Shown: piece after piece, positions 1 through 10,805 of the stretch | Position numbering within the stretch: the stretch's first letter is position 1 | How the letters are laid out: each line of letters opens with the position of its first letter | NCBI GenBank assembly: GCA_028023455.1 | Contig: JAQFVV010000042.1 | Span: forward strand, 5,287,739-5,351,738 | Source: Epiperipatus broadwayi | Lineage: Eukaryota; Onychophora; Udeonychophora; Euonychophora; Peripatidae | Direction of reading: 5' to 3' | Length of the DNA: 64,000 bases | Made by a program: the position numbers and the translations under genes | The notes under the pieces: generated by a model | Told to the model about the DNA's origin: nothing | Databases searched by the model: none | What the model saw: only the letters and a program-made list of their open reading frames with translations

Positions 1-1769
1 GCCATAAAGTTGCAAATGTCTAAACCAAAACTGCCATTTTTTCTTATAAAGAATAGCAATCAATTACATAATTAGCTAATAAAAATATACGTTTCACATA
101 AATGTTAATAAATAAGATTGAAGTTAAATCTCAAAATAAGAAATTATTTAAATGATTTTAAAAAATTGATAAAATATTAATAATTTGCTATTATATACTT
201 TACTTTTATTATTTAATAATAATAGCATCTGGTATTTAAGATTAGTTATTAAAAAATAATGAACCCATTATCACTAAATTATTATTATTGAAAATTCTTG
301 AATAGTACAGTTTCCAACATTCGAATGTTCAGCAATCAGCTAATTGAAATTTACTATTTTATGATTATTAATAATTTTTATAGAACACTTTTTCCGTTTA
401 TCAATATTTAGGATTACCTTCTTTTTTTTAAGGATTGCATTATATATATACATTAGTAAAACATACACATCTCCATATATTTCCAATGCACTGATTCTCC
501 AATTAGTATATTAATAGTATTTTAGAAAAGTTTCATTTCTAATTTCACGAATCCATCCAGATGTAAAGGTATCAAGCTATTTAAGTCATTGAATCATTTA
601 CTTTTTCAAAAATCTGGTGTTCAATTTCAAAATTAGGCAAATGTTCAAAATATTAAAAAAAACATCATATGACAGTACTTGTGAAATATAAAGCTTTTTT
701 GCAGTCATATGAAGAGCAAAAGCTCAGCAAGTGAACTTGAATTTCAATAATGTACTTTTGGGCTTACTGATATTTAGTTTATTTTTAGCAACCATATGTT
801 TTCACATATATAGAAAATATGACAGGCCAATTTTTATTGTAAAAGTTAAGACTTCAAAACAATTTGTATAAATTATATTAAACAAGTTGTTATCAGAAAA
901 ATATAAAGTTGTACAACTGTGATCCTATAAAGATGCTAGTATAGACTCAACATCACTTACTTTGATATTTAGTTAAAATTCCAAGCTTGAATCTATGGTG
1001 ATACTCAATCAAGCTATTCATAAAACCATTCCATCTTTGCTTCTTTTTTTTTTTTTAACTTCAAATGAATCAGAAGAATTTATGAATGCAAATGTTTAGC
1101 TGGTTTTAAACTTCCATTTTTTTTTTGATTCACCAATATATAATATACTGATACAGATAAACAATAAACATTACACGCAGCAACTCACATTTTTCCACAA
1201 GCTGTTTCTGAAGTGAAGATTTCAAGCTTTCATTTATATGCACACTCTCAGTTTTCTTATATATATTTGTGTTTTTATGGGCATCTAAATAAAAAAAAAA
1301 AGTGTAACGTTATAAATTATCACACAAATTAACAAACGAAAAACAAAACAAAAAAAAAAAACCATTTAAGTGCACAGAAAAAGATGATATACTGTAAATG
1401 ATACATATCAAAGGCTATATAAAATCAAAGTTGTGACTAGAAAAAAAAAAATCTACAATGTTAATAAACACAGGTTTATTGAATTTTAATGAAACATTTC
1501 TTTGTCCTATAAAAATCTAAGCTTTCAACAGTAAATCTATAACACATTTTGTAAATTAAAACATATTTATTTAAGTGTTTGGATATATATAAAAATTAGT
1601 ATAGGATAATTTTCAAAAAAATTTAAAAGTTGGTACTAATATATTTTCTGTAGAAAAATCAATTAGTTTAAAAAAAAATATATAGTACTGATACTCAAAA
1701 TATGCATCAAGTTGTTAACTTTGATAATAAAATAATAACCCCCTCATGGATGAGAATGATCATTCCAAC
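1..1769. other. AT-rich non-coding stretch
   Basis: No coding region, RNA gene or recognisable transposon was found here. The sequence is strongly AT-rich with many homopolymer A and T runs. If the candidate exon just to the right is real, the part next to it would be its 3' UTR, because TTTATT (a minus-strand AATAAA) occurs near 1480 and 1564; such hexamers are expected by chance in this composition. Confidence 0.5.
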
Positions 1770-1904
1770 TCAGGGAGATGGATGGGGGCATAAGATTTGC
1801 GAATCACAAATGTGTCCACATATAGAACAACCTGTTCCATTTTTCTGTTTACTTGACATTTTACAGTGTTGCCTTTTACTTTCCTCAACAGAAAACTTTT
1901 CTTT
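1770..1904 (-). CDS. possible terminal exon of an unknown host gene
   Basis: A minus-strand open stretch of 44 codons ends in TGA at 1772-1770. It is preceded by a good splice acceptor (pyrimidine-rich, ending TTTCAG at 1905-1910), and the exon would begin in phase 0. The stretch is visibly richer in G and C than its flanks. The C-terminal part has closely spaced cysteines and histidines (CSICGHICDSQILCPH), which looks like a small zinc-binding knuckle. I do not recognise a family. It could equally be a relic of an unrecognised transposon. No upstream exon was identified, so it remains a candidate only. Confidence 0.22.
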   Translation of the reverse strand, partial: KEKFSVEESKRQHCKMSSKQKNGTGCSICGHICDSQILCPHPSP

Positions 1905-2339
1905 CTGAAATATTTCAACACTATGTCTCATAGCTTCCTAATATATATTCTATTCTATATCTTCGCAATAAAAACAAGTAACATTGCATTTATTTAAAAT
2001 GTCTTTAAAAAAATTATTACACTGATAGAGATTATACCACTAAACTCATGCTAAAGTTTAACATAAAATATTCTTTTATAAAATATTACATTGTTCATTT
2101 ATTTTAATGTCCATTCTAAACAAGATATGATTTTACAATAGTGGACTCAATAGTATCTCATCCAGCTTGAAGGACATTGATTGATTTATGATTTTACCAT
2201 TATATTTTTAAAAATTTATGGTGCATTCTCAAGGAAACTTTTTTTAATGCCTCTACATGACTCCGATAGGATATTTAAGTTTTTTTCCAAACAATAAATT
2301 AGATAAACAATAGCATATAGTTCAGATAACTTAGTGGCA

Positions 2340-4770
2340 GTAGTTAATTCCTCATGATTAAATATTCATTTAACATGTTAAAAGCAGTTCTAGCATATTG
2401 GAGTCTGTGATAAATATCAACAACTATTTTTCTACTTATAAAACTACCAAAGTATTTAAACTGGTTTACATTCTCAAGTTGACAGCTATTCAAGCTAAAG
2501 GTTGCTGAGACTTTTACTTCTGTCATTGATTGATATAAGAATGTGAGTTTTTTCAATATTAGTTAATAAATCAAGATCTTTATGTTGCATTCTGAACACT
2601 AAGAACATTCTGCAAATCGTCCTTTGAACTAGCAAAAGTAGCATAATCATCAACATACTGCAAATCAGAACCTCAAAAAATGAAATTGTTATTTTTGCTT
2701 TTAATCAATTCAATTTAAAAATTCCACCATCAAACCTGTATTGTATCTCGATTCGTTTGATTAAGCTGCCTGCAAATAACTCCAAAAACCACTGCCATAA
2801 AAATTGAAAAAGAAAAAAAGATGTTGGAGCAAGTATACATTCTTATTTAACACCAGTTTTCATTTCAAGTCACATTTTCCACTTGTAGTAATAACGCTTC
2901 CTCTTATTCCATCATATTGAAGCTGTATAATATAAATTTTGGCGCTCAGCCCATTAATTTCAAACAAACCCATAGACCTGAATAAAATATCTTTACCAAA
3001 TCAATAGAAATAATATATATAAACTACCCCTTTGTTCCTGATATTTTTGCCTTTGCCTCATGATTCTCTAAAATACACAGAGTCTCTGGTAATTATTTAT
3101 CTGCAGCTGGAAATTCGATAAAATTCTTGAAACTACTTTTGCTATAATGGATAACAATGATATTACATGATAATTATTACAATTTAAAAATTGAAACAAT
3201 AAAGATATCTTTAAGATTGGTTGGAACGTTATGAGGCCACATATTTCTAAAAATTGCCAATATTTTTGAAGCTAATATATTACTACCATGTTTAAAAACA
3301 TCTCTAGGCATTTCATCTGGACCTGCAGCCTTTCCATTTTTAAAAGTACAAAATTGTTTTGATTTCATTAAGCTGGATATCTTTCAGTCTAAATCTAAAT
3401 GAGTAGATAAAATAGATATAATATTAAAAGTTATATTAATTCTTGCATCATTATTTAAAAGATGATCAAAATATCATTGTCATTATATAAGATTATCATT
3501 GCTAGATTTATAGAATTGCGATACAGCTCAGGTCCATGCATAAAAAAAAAGAAAGATCAGGAATGACTACAATCAGTGAATGTTTATATCTTCTTTTCAG
3601 TTTTAATCCATCAATCATTTTTAAGTCTTCGTATCAGTTGTTGAACTTCTACTTTCAGATCTTTATATTTATTATGAAGTTCCACATTTAATCTATTATT
3701 CTGCCAAGCAGAAGTATCGTATTTCTTTTCAATTAAATCAATCCTAGTCATGGTTCTTTTTTTTTTTAGATTTACCAGAATCGGTAACAAACTCATCAAG
3801 AAAATCCCATAATTAGCAATTCATATTTAATGGCCGATGAACTTTAGTACATATAGATTCTTTTAAAGAACAAATATTTTCTAGTGAAGATAATTGGAAT
3901 ATCTATTCTTTATTGCAACTATCATTTTAATGTTAGAACACACTAATCTATAATCTGTCCAACATTATCTGAGTTTCTGAAGTGCCAAAATAATGTGAAC
4001 TCTTTTCCCCCTAATTCTTACATATAATGTAATCTATTGATTACCATTGTTTTGAGCAAGGATGCATCCATGTTTTTCTATTTAAACAAAATATTTGCAA
4101 TAGACAATCTTATGTGTCATGTGTTGTACTTAAATTTAATATTAACAACCCATTTGAATTTATAGCACCAATGCCATTATTTCCAATAATGTTATCCAAC
4201 AAAAAATAAAAGCTTTATTTCTCAGAATATTCTGAATCTAAAGTTGGAGTATAAACTTTTAATAAAATGAGCACTAGTACTATTGCGCAAGGTGAGTTGT
4301 AAGGCCATTGGTTTTTCATTAATATGAAGAATTCCAACAAAAGAAAATTCTAAATTGGACCTTACAACTAATCCAAGACAATGCATTTTCCTTTCAATAA
4401 ATAACTTATTTTTTAAAAAAATAAATAAATAAATAAGCAAACCTAATATTCCTCAAGGATAGTAGTTCTCAACCTGTGGATCATGACTCCTTTGAGGGTC
4501 GACTAACCCTTTCATAGGGGTCGCCTAAGACCATTGGAAAACACATTTTTGTTTCATAACAGTTGCAAAATTAAAGGTTGAGGGTCATCACAATGTAAGG
4601 AACTATATTAAAGGGTCACAGCATTAGGAGGGTTGAGAGCCACTGCTCTAGGAGATAAGTTTTAAAAAAATCAGCTATATTGATCTTAACAATTCCTTAG
4701 CCATAAATGCAGTTTTCATTAAGACCTTGAAGATTTGGTATTAAGGAAAGTTCACAATATATTCAAGGTA
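2340..4770 (-). pseudogene. decayed LINE (APE endonuclease plus reverse transcriptase)
   Basis: A non-LTR retrotransposon relic is read on the minus strand from about 4770 down to 2340, with many frameshifts and stops. In order it shows the start of the endonuclease (KTAFMAKELL near 4700), more endonuclease (GLVVRSNLEF near 4360), the inter-domain linker, RT N-terminal motif GKAAGPDEMP near 3320, then the catalytic box QYVDDYATFAS at about 2625-2660 with both aspartates present, and a thumb-region motif (VNQFKYFGSFIS) near 2440. It encoded the target-primed reverse transcription enzyme of a LINE but can no longer make a product. A SPIN-like element splits the endonuclease region. It differs from the RTE-type LINE at 22.8, 34.7 and 58 kb. 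The exact clade was not resolved. Confidence 0.8.
4460..4645. mobile_element. SPIN-like non-autonomous hAT transposon
   Basis: A 186-bp element with terminal inverted repeats of the form AGTAGTTCTCAACC at the left and GGTTGAGAGCCACTG at the right. The interior has the arrangement I know from SPIN (Space Invader) hAT elements: GGGTCG near the left end, GGGGTCGCCTAAGACC, a central GTTTCATAACAGTTGC, and AAGGGTCACAGCATTAGGAG near the right end. Flanks are an 8-bp target-site duplication, CTCAAGGA at 4452-4459 and CTCTAGGA at 4646-4653 (7 of 8 matching), as expected for hAT transposition. It lies inside the LINE relic, so it is younger than that insertion. It codes for nothing and would need a hAT transposase in trans. 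SPIN elements are known for horizontal transfer between distant animals. Confidence 0.85.
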
Positions 4771-4859
4771 TTTAAATTTTTAAAAAATTAGATTTATAAT
4801 ATCTTTAGTATTACCATTGCCTCCTACCTTCCCACTATTACTGATAGTAATATTAGTAA

Positions 4860-5500
4860 TTATATCTATGTTGAAATGAGTAATCAACCAAGCGCGATAA
4901 CCTAGCTGGACTGTGTAAGTAAGACAGGCCATTTTTTAGATCACAACTTCTAGTTCCTTTCACTTCTGTGACAGACAGGGGAATACCTAAATAGGGTGCC
5001 TAAACATATATAATCTTTGTCAACTAAAACTCCTATCTCACTGAAATCCAGTCCCAAATCAATTCATTAGTAGTTATATTGTCTCAAGCAAATATCACAA
5101 CTAAGAACTATCAACCTATTAAATCTGTCACTATCACTGCTTTAATTCTCAAAAGTTGAGCAAAAAAACAAAAACACGAGAAAGGAAAAAAAAATTGAGT
5201 CAGAAATGCCGTGTATATAATTAAAGAAATGTTGCATACACACACCCAATCCTATCATCATAGCCAGCATAAGATGTTTGATGGTATGACAAGGCCCTAT
5301 AATAACTTAAGTGACTAAAAAAGGAAAAGGAGACAGCAAAGTCATGCCTTTGATGAACCAACATTTTATCTTACAAAACAGCGGGAGTTCTTGGTCGAGC
5401 AATGTTATTATTCATAGTTGGTTTTCATATCTAAATGCCATTCCTCCATCCACCTCTAATGAAGCCTATCTATCGGTAACCTAAGCATAGCAACTGACAA
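4860..5500. repeat. dispersed repeat C, copy 1
   Basis: A non-coding stretch of higher GC than its surroundings, related to the stretch at about 55850-56460. Shared stretches include GCCTTTGATGAA followed by CAACA, the ACAAAACAGCGGGAG or CCAAACAGCAAGAGA segment, and the block around TTCTTGGTCG or CTCTTGGTTG and GCCATTCC. Divergence is high and no terminal repeats or coding potential were found, so the class is unknown. Confidence 0.5.
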
Positions 5501-6920
5501 ATTTTTTGCTTTGCCAATATGATAATTGAAGAAAAAATATGATTTATATAAATTTTATTTAACCAAAAAGTACATGATTGTCCACACACGTACATGAATA
5601 TACTTTTTATTAAATTTAAATATCTAATTTTTTTTCTTTTTCATTTATTTTAATGATGTAACATTGTTTTGTTTATAATGCAGCTTTAAAACTGAAATGC
5701 TTGACTGCTGAAAAAATCACATGCAATGATAAATAAACCAATAGTTTGATTCTAATCTCTAATTAGTTGATTAAAATGAATATAATGATTTAGAATATTT
5801 CACATTTTATCTCCTAACATTCGTGAAAGGGAACACCCCTCCCCCCCAAAAAAAAATTTGCATGGCAATATTTTTTTATATACAATATACAGAAATGGAA
5901 AAAACAAGTTCTATATTAATTTGTCATAGATAATTGATCACAATGAATAAAAAATTTATTATAAAAATTCATATTTTAAAATTAGAAAACTTATAAAAAA
6001 AATTTGCAGAATCCTGTTAGTTATAACAAACTTAACGGATATATCAATAACCTATAGTTTGCATAAATAAATATAACAAAATTAAAGTACTGCACTCACA
6101 ATACTGGGTTCTAACCTTATAGTAGCAAACTATACATAATATACATGTTTAACATACATATATAGGTAAGTCTACATGCTGTATATGTTGTGAACTAAAA
6201 AATTAAGTTCTAGAAAATTAAAATGTTTTTTTTTTCTAATTTTTTTGAAATTCCAGGTAAGTACAATCAGTGATAAATATAGGGGAATTACTATAATAAT
6301 TATATATACAAAATGCAAATACTGTTGTATAATTTTTATAACATAATTTCATTTATTTTATTTTCTTCGTCTGTCTGATGAAATCTTGTAACTCAATTTT
6401 TACCCATTTTGCAATTTCAGATCTAGTTGAAACTATGCATATATGCATTCTTGATCACAATATATTTTTTCAGAGTTTGCAAACAATTTTAGCAAATAAA
6501 TTAATAAAAAATTTAACTTTTTAACTTTATATGGGATGTGATGCACTGTGACTTGTTAAACGGACTCAGGAATCTCTCAGCAACTATGCCCAAAAAAACC
6601 TGTTAGCCACTTTACCTTCCATTTCCCATGTAAGTTTCCCCATATTCTGCTCCTTCCCATTTTCACAACATAATCTTTGTCAATTCTATGGCCTTTATAT
6701 CTAAATCCCCATTATCTTTTCCCAAATTGAGCATAAAAACCAATAATCCACTTTCTGTTTAATCACTTTTTTCATATTTATTCTTCCATAACTTCATTAT
6801 TTGTACCCTTTCAGTATTTTTTACAATACTGTTATCTAGTGGTATTAAATGGCATCTAAACATTATCTGGAACCATATAAAACAAAAAAGTAAAATAATA
6901 AGAGAGAAACATTTTTTTAA
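5500..6920. other. AT-rich stretch without recognised features
   Basis: No convincing coding region or repeat boundary was seen. It contains a short C-rich/A-rich tract near 5837 and T-rich runs near 6220-6250. Confidence 0.5.
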
Positions 6921-7066
6921 TATTAAATGCTTTTACTGACTGTGCACTTAAAAAAAAATATAATTGTTTTTTCAGCCACAATTGAAGTTTTTAGATTTAA
7001 CTCCAATTGTGGCTGAAGAAACATTTTATTTCTTTCTAGTGTACAATCAATAAAAGCATTTAATAT
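6921..7066. mobile_element. hairpin MITE of about 146 bp
   Basis: An almost complete palindrome. Terminal repeats TATTAAATGCTTTTACTGAC and the reciprocal GTACAATCAATAAAAGCATT extend inward, and the inner stem at 6968-6987 versus 7001-7020 (TTCAGCCACAATTG against CAATTGTGGCTGAA) is nearly perfect with a 13-nt loop. Flanking TA dinucleotides fit a mariner/pogo-type target. It has no coding capacity. A transcript would fold into a long hairpin that could enter a small-RNA pathway; that is an inference. Confidence 0.6.
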
Positions 7067-7288
7067 ATAAGAAAAAATTATTTCTATTATTTTTAAGTTT
7101 TTAGTATTGGCACAGTAAATGAAAATATATAACTATACAGTATTTTAAATTGACTGGACACTTATAATCAATATATATATATATATCATTAGATATTTCT
7201 GCTGTAAGTTAAAATATATACCCCTTAAGAATATGTCATATTTAGTATATGTACTTAATAATACATGTATATGGTAAATGTTTTTAAT

Positions 7289-7400
7289 TAGTATGAGTGC
7301 TGGTTCAGCATGAAATATGTATGTTGGAGATAATTTATCTTTTCACATGTATGTGGTCATATGTATTGGTTGTAAAGATGTGAATAGCTGGAGTTCCAAT
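7289..7400 (+). repeat. fragment of hammerhead repeat family beta
   Basis: The stretch matches family beta at 49.3-50.2 kb and 57.4 kb: a stem II hairpin (GTGCTGGTTCAGCAT), the GAAA box, the TTGGAGATAATTTATC segment and the following GTGGTCATATGTATTGG. The CTGATGA box is degraded (AGTATGA) and the 5' strand of stem I is missing, so it should not self-cleave. It is truncated on both sides. Confidence 0.6.
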
Positions 7401-7739
7401 CTCTTATAAAATTATTTTATTTTTAATATATTTTTTTAAATATTTTTGTAGACTACTACAATTTTCTCATGTTGACAGGCTTTCTTTTCCTATTTCTGCA
7501 TTCTTTTCTCAAACAACCTCTTTATTTTGTGTGGTATTTTTCTTTTGCATTGTACTGAATTTATATAAGTACATGTTAAAGTAGAAGAAATCCCTGATAT
7601 AGAATGTTTCATATCTGTAAATTATTTTTGTACTTTTAAATTTATTTCTTATTTACTGTCGTAAATAAATATTTATACAAATGCATTATTTATAGTATAT
7701 ATTCTTTATAATGAATATTTTTTTCCAATTTAAATGAGT

Positions 7740-8532
7740 TTTTTATTACTTACTGATCATCCTAACTGCTTTTTTGCCTTTGTAAAGTAAGTTTTTATTC
7801 ATTTTTTTTTTCATTCAGATGTTCCAAAAAATTGACTGATAATGCTAAAGAATGGAAAGGGATTTGTGCTCATTCCAAATTGTTTTTAAGATTTTGTATG
7901 TTTAAGAAGGCAGCATTTTAGAATTTTTCTTTATTCAAAAGATTGCAGAAAACCTATTTTAAATAATGTTTATTTACTTACTGTCTGTTGCAATTGCCTT
8001 TGTAAAATGAAAATTTTTGTTTCATTTATTTTGAGACCTAAGCTCCAAAAAATTTGACATCAAAATGTATGAAATTTCATTCGCCCACTGCTCTTTATTT
8101 CTGAAAGTAATTATTCTAACTTTTTGTCAATATGCATGTCTTGCATAATACTAACAAAAACTCCACTTGTAAATTATGTTTTTATTAAATATAATAAATA
8201 TTTTGAATTTTAATTTGAGTTTTAATCAAATTGTTAAATTGAAATAAACTACAAAACAGAACATATATTCCTTGCATATATATTGCTTAAAACAGCAATT
8301 TTTTTTTATATATTTGACATCAAAATGTGTGAAATTTCATCTGCCCCCACTGCTCTTTATTTTTTAAAGTAATTAATTGCTCTTACTTTAGACAGACTGC
8401 ATGTCCAGATGCTTACTAACGAAAACTATACTTTTAAATTATGTTTTTATTCAATATAATAAATGTTTATTTTAAATTTTAATTCAAATTTTAATCAAAT
8501 TGTTAAATTGAAGCAAACCACCAAATGAAATA
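7740..8532. repeat. diverged tandem repeats flanking the Tigger insertion
   Basis: Two pairs of similar units are visible. One shares TTTGCCTTTGTAAA and CCAAAAAATT (about 7740-7850 and 7975-8060). The clearer pair shares GACATCAAAATGTATGAAAT, CACTGCTCTTTATTT and TTTTAATCAAATTGTTAAAT (8057-8315 and 8317-8524), a period of about 260 bp. The sequence right of the Tigger element (10805-10900) resumes the same unit (TATTTCTTGTATTGG, CTGCTTAAAATTG, TTCTTTATTTC), so the transposon landed in this array. No coding potential was seen. Confidence 0.6.
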
Positions 8533-8789
8533 CAGGCATTCCTCTAGTTACAAACATAATTGGTTCCTGACGTGTATTTGGTAGTTGAAATTGTTTGAAA
8601 GTAGAAGTCTGTGAAAAAACCATCAAAATGGGTTTTCAAAATACAGTATTTATTTCTTATTGATTAGTATCTGGAGTTTTGTTTACAAATTTATTAAGAG
8701 TTAATTGAATTATATTTTTTTTCTTCTCTTGATAAAGAATTCTGTAACATTGTCTTTTTCTATTGCCCTTCTACACAGGATATAGGCTC

Positions 8790-10440
8790 TCAATTGGGAT
8801 CACATTCTTCCATGGTGGTCAAAAATTTGTCAAGATGCATGAAGGCTTCATTCATATTCTTGATTGTCAAACATTTAACAATAAGTTCATTATCAGATGG
8901 TTCTTCATTTTGTATTTCATTCATCTCTTGTAGTTTAATCAAGTCTTCATTTGATAGAGGTTCTGAGTGAGATTGCATTAACTCATCAATATCTTCATCA
9001 ATGACATCTAAATTTAATTCATTCATTATATTGACTATTTCAGTTGTGATATCTTCAGTAATTTCTTCAATGTCCATAGAAGCATTCATCATTTGTGGAT
9101 ATATTTTTTTCCAACAACCTTTTATTGTTGACTCTCTTATTTCAGCCCACACACATCCCCAATAATATTTATTGCATTCCATGTATTATAACTTCCAAAA
9201 ATCTCTTAGTGTAGATCCACCTTCCTTGTTAATTGTCGATTGCTTGAGTCATTAATCTTCTCATATAATACTGCTTAAAAGTAGCTATCACAGTTTGGTC
9301 CATAGGTTGTATTACACTTATGCTATTGGGAGGGATAAGCACAACATTGACTTCTGGATATAAATTTTGCAGGGATTTTGGATATCCAGGAGAATTATCT
9401 AAGAGCAATAGTGTTTTAAATGGTAAATTATTCTCAATACAATATTGCCTAACAGAAGGCACAAAATGATGTGAGAACTAATCTTGAAAAAGCTGTGCAG
9501 TAACCCAGGCTTTAGGATTTGATTTCCAAATGATAGGAAGCATTCTTTTATCTTTTCCTTTCAATGCTCTAAGATTTTCTGTCTGATAAATTAACATTGG
9601 CTTCAATTTAAAATCACCAGCTAAATTACCTCCAAGAAGCATTGTTAATCTGTTTTTAGAATTATGTCTAGAAGCAACTGATTCTTCTTTTGCTAAATAT
9701 GTACATGCAGGCATCTTTTTCCAAAATAATCCTGTCTCATCTACATTGAAGACTAGGCATAGAAAATAAGCTCCATCTTTATGATATTAGAGAAAGTGGA
9801 AATAAATTCACTGGAAGCTTTCTTATCTGCACTGGCACCTTCCCCAGTATATTTAATATTATGTAAAGAATATCTCATTTTAAATTTGTGAAACCAGCCA
9901 CTGCTTGCTACAAAATCAGCAGCAGTCTTCTTCTTTTTTTTTAAATGTCATAGCATCGGTCGAGACGCGAACCCGCAACCCGGGCAACTACCTGCAAGTG
10001 CAAGGCAGTCGCGCTGACCTCTCGACCACCAATGCAAGACAGCAGTCTTCTTTTAATTCCTTCTTCCAATCTTCACGCAAACTAAGAGCCTTAGCTTAAA
10101 TAATTGATAAACTCACTGGGATGCCTTTTTGATGCAATCCATAAAGCGAAATATTTCTCCATTTTCATCCATTACTCTGCCATGTCTTTTTGAAACAATC
10201 TTTAAAAAAATATTTCCACAATTTTTAACATATTCCTTAATTTTGTTCTTGTTTTTCACAATTGTATATATTGTTGAATGGTTTAAATTATATGAACATG
10301 CGATTGAAGCAAAAGATTCAAACACTTTCAGAATATCTAATTATATCCATTTTTGTCTCGGCCGTTTGAGTTTTGTGAGATTTGATTTCTTTTTAGTTAT
10401 ATCAATATTGCTGTTTTTCGTTTCTCATTCATGTTTTTAA
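8790..10440 (-). pseudogene. Tigger transposase (DDE superfamily, CENP-B/jerky-like), broken
   Basis: Domains run in order on the minus strand. The N-terminal helix-turn-helix DNA-binding region (NLNHSTIYTIVKNKNKIKEY, 10113-10325) is followed by the second DNA-binding domain (SSGWFHKFKMRYSLHN, about 9850-9910) and the DDE catalytic core. The three expected acidic positions are all recognisable: NVDETGLFWKK near 9735, LLLLDNSPGYP near 9410, and IQPMDQTVIATFK near 9300. An acidic C-terminal tail lies at 8790-9182. Disruptions seen: the SINE in the DNA-binding region, a frameshift before NVDET, an in-frame TAG near 9476 where a tryptophan is usual, a stop near 9228 and a further frameshift near 9190. 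It would have cut and pasted DNA at TA sites. Confidence 0.88.
9933..10039 (-). mobile_element. tRNA-derived SINE, copy 1 (full length)
   Basis: On the minus strand the element starts TCTTGCATTGGTGG and ends in a poly-A tail (the T run at 9934-9942 on the plus strand). It holds RNA polymerase III promoter boxes: an A box TGGTGGTCGAGAGG (10018-10031) and a B box GGGTTCGCGTC (9964-9974). A 13-bp target-site duplication, CAGCAGTCTTCTT, flanks it at 9920-9932 and 10040-10052. Its GC content is far above its surroundings. The tRNA-like part has an extra arm as in type II tRNAs (Leu or Ser), but the anticodon region does not fold cleanly, so no parent tRNA is named. A LINE must have supplied the reverse transcriptase. 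Confidence 0.88.
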
Positions 10441-10805
10441 TTAATAAGAATGAAAAAAATTCACCAAAACAGTAATACATACAGTGTATATGTAACATAA
10501 TCATGCACAAATTACTTTTAAAAATAAGCACTAATCAAGACCATCTGTGACGATGCTAAAGTAATCAATGTCAGATACATGGGAAGATTTACTGTGTTTT
10601 ATATAGATTTTTATTGCTCTCTAAAATATATTTTTAATTATTTTCTAAATTCCAAAGTTTATCTTTCTTTAGAAAAAATTCAATTATGAATGTATGTAAA
10701 TAGTTTTTTTTATCATGTGCATAGATAAGGATCTAAAATCCAAAAGCGATTAAATAATAGTGAAATGTTTGTACCTAGATCATTCATAACTAGGGAACTT
10801 CCTGT

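Larger units (their letters stand above)
8533..10804 (-). mobile_element. Tigger/pogo-type DNA transposon, nearly full length
   Basis: The element is bounded by terminal inverted repeats, CAGGCATTCCTCTAGTTAC at the left and the complement of CATAACTAGGGAACTTCCTG at the right, each flanked by TA (8531-8532 and 10805-10806), as expected for the Tc1/mariner/pogo superfamily. Between them lies a single minus-strand transposase relic. A SINE has inserted near 9933-10039. The element sits inside a tandem array whose units continue on either side. Length without the SINE is about 2.15 kb, typical for a complete Tigger. It is inactive because the transposase is broken. Confidence 0.85.

Noticed and set aside
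7740-8532. LTRs of a retrotransposon around the Tigger
   Set aside because: The similar segments are several tandem units on the left continuing on the right, and the DNA between them has TA-flanked transposon ends.
9933-10039. A true tRNA gene
   Set aside because: Polymerase III boxes are present but the acceptor and anticodon stems do not fold properly, and the poly-A tail plus target duplication mark it as a SINE.
9905-10099. 64-codon plus-strand open frame across the SINE
   Set aside because: It runs antisense through the SINE and the Tigger transposase; no family match.
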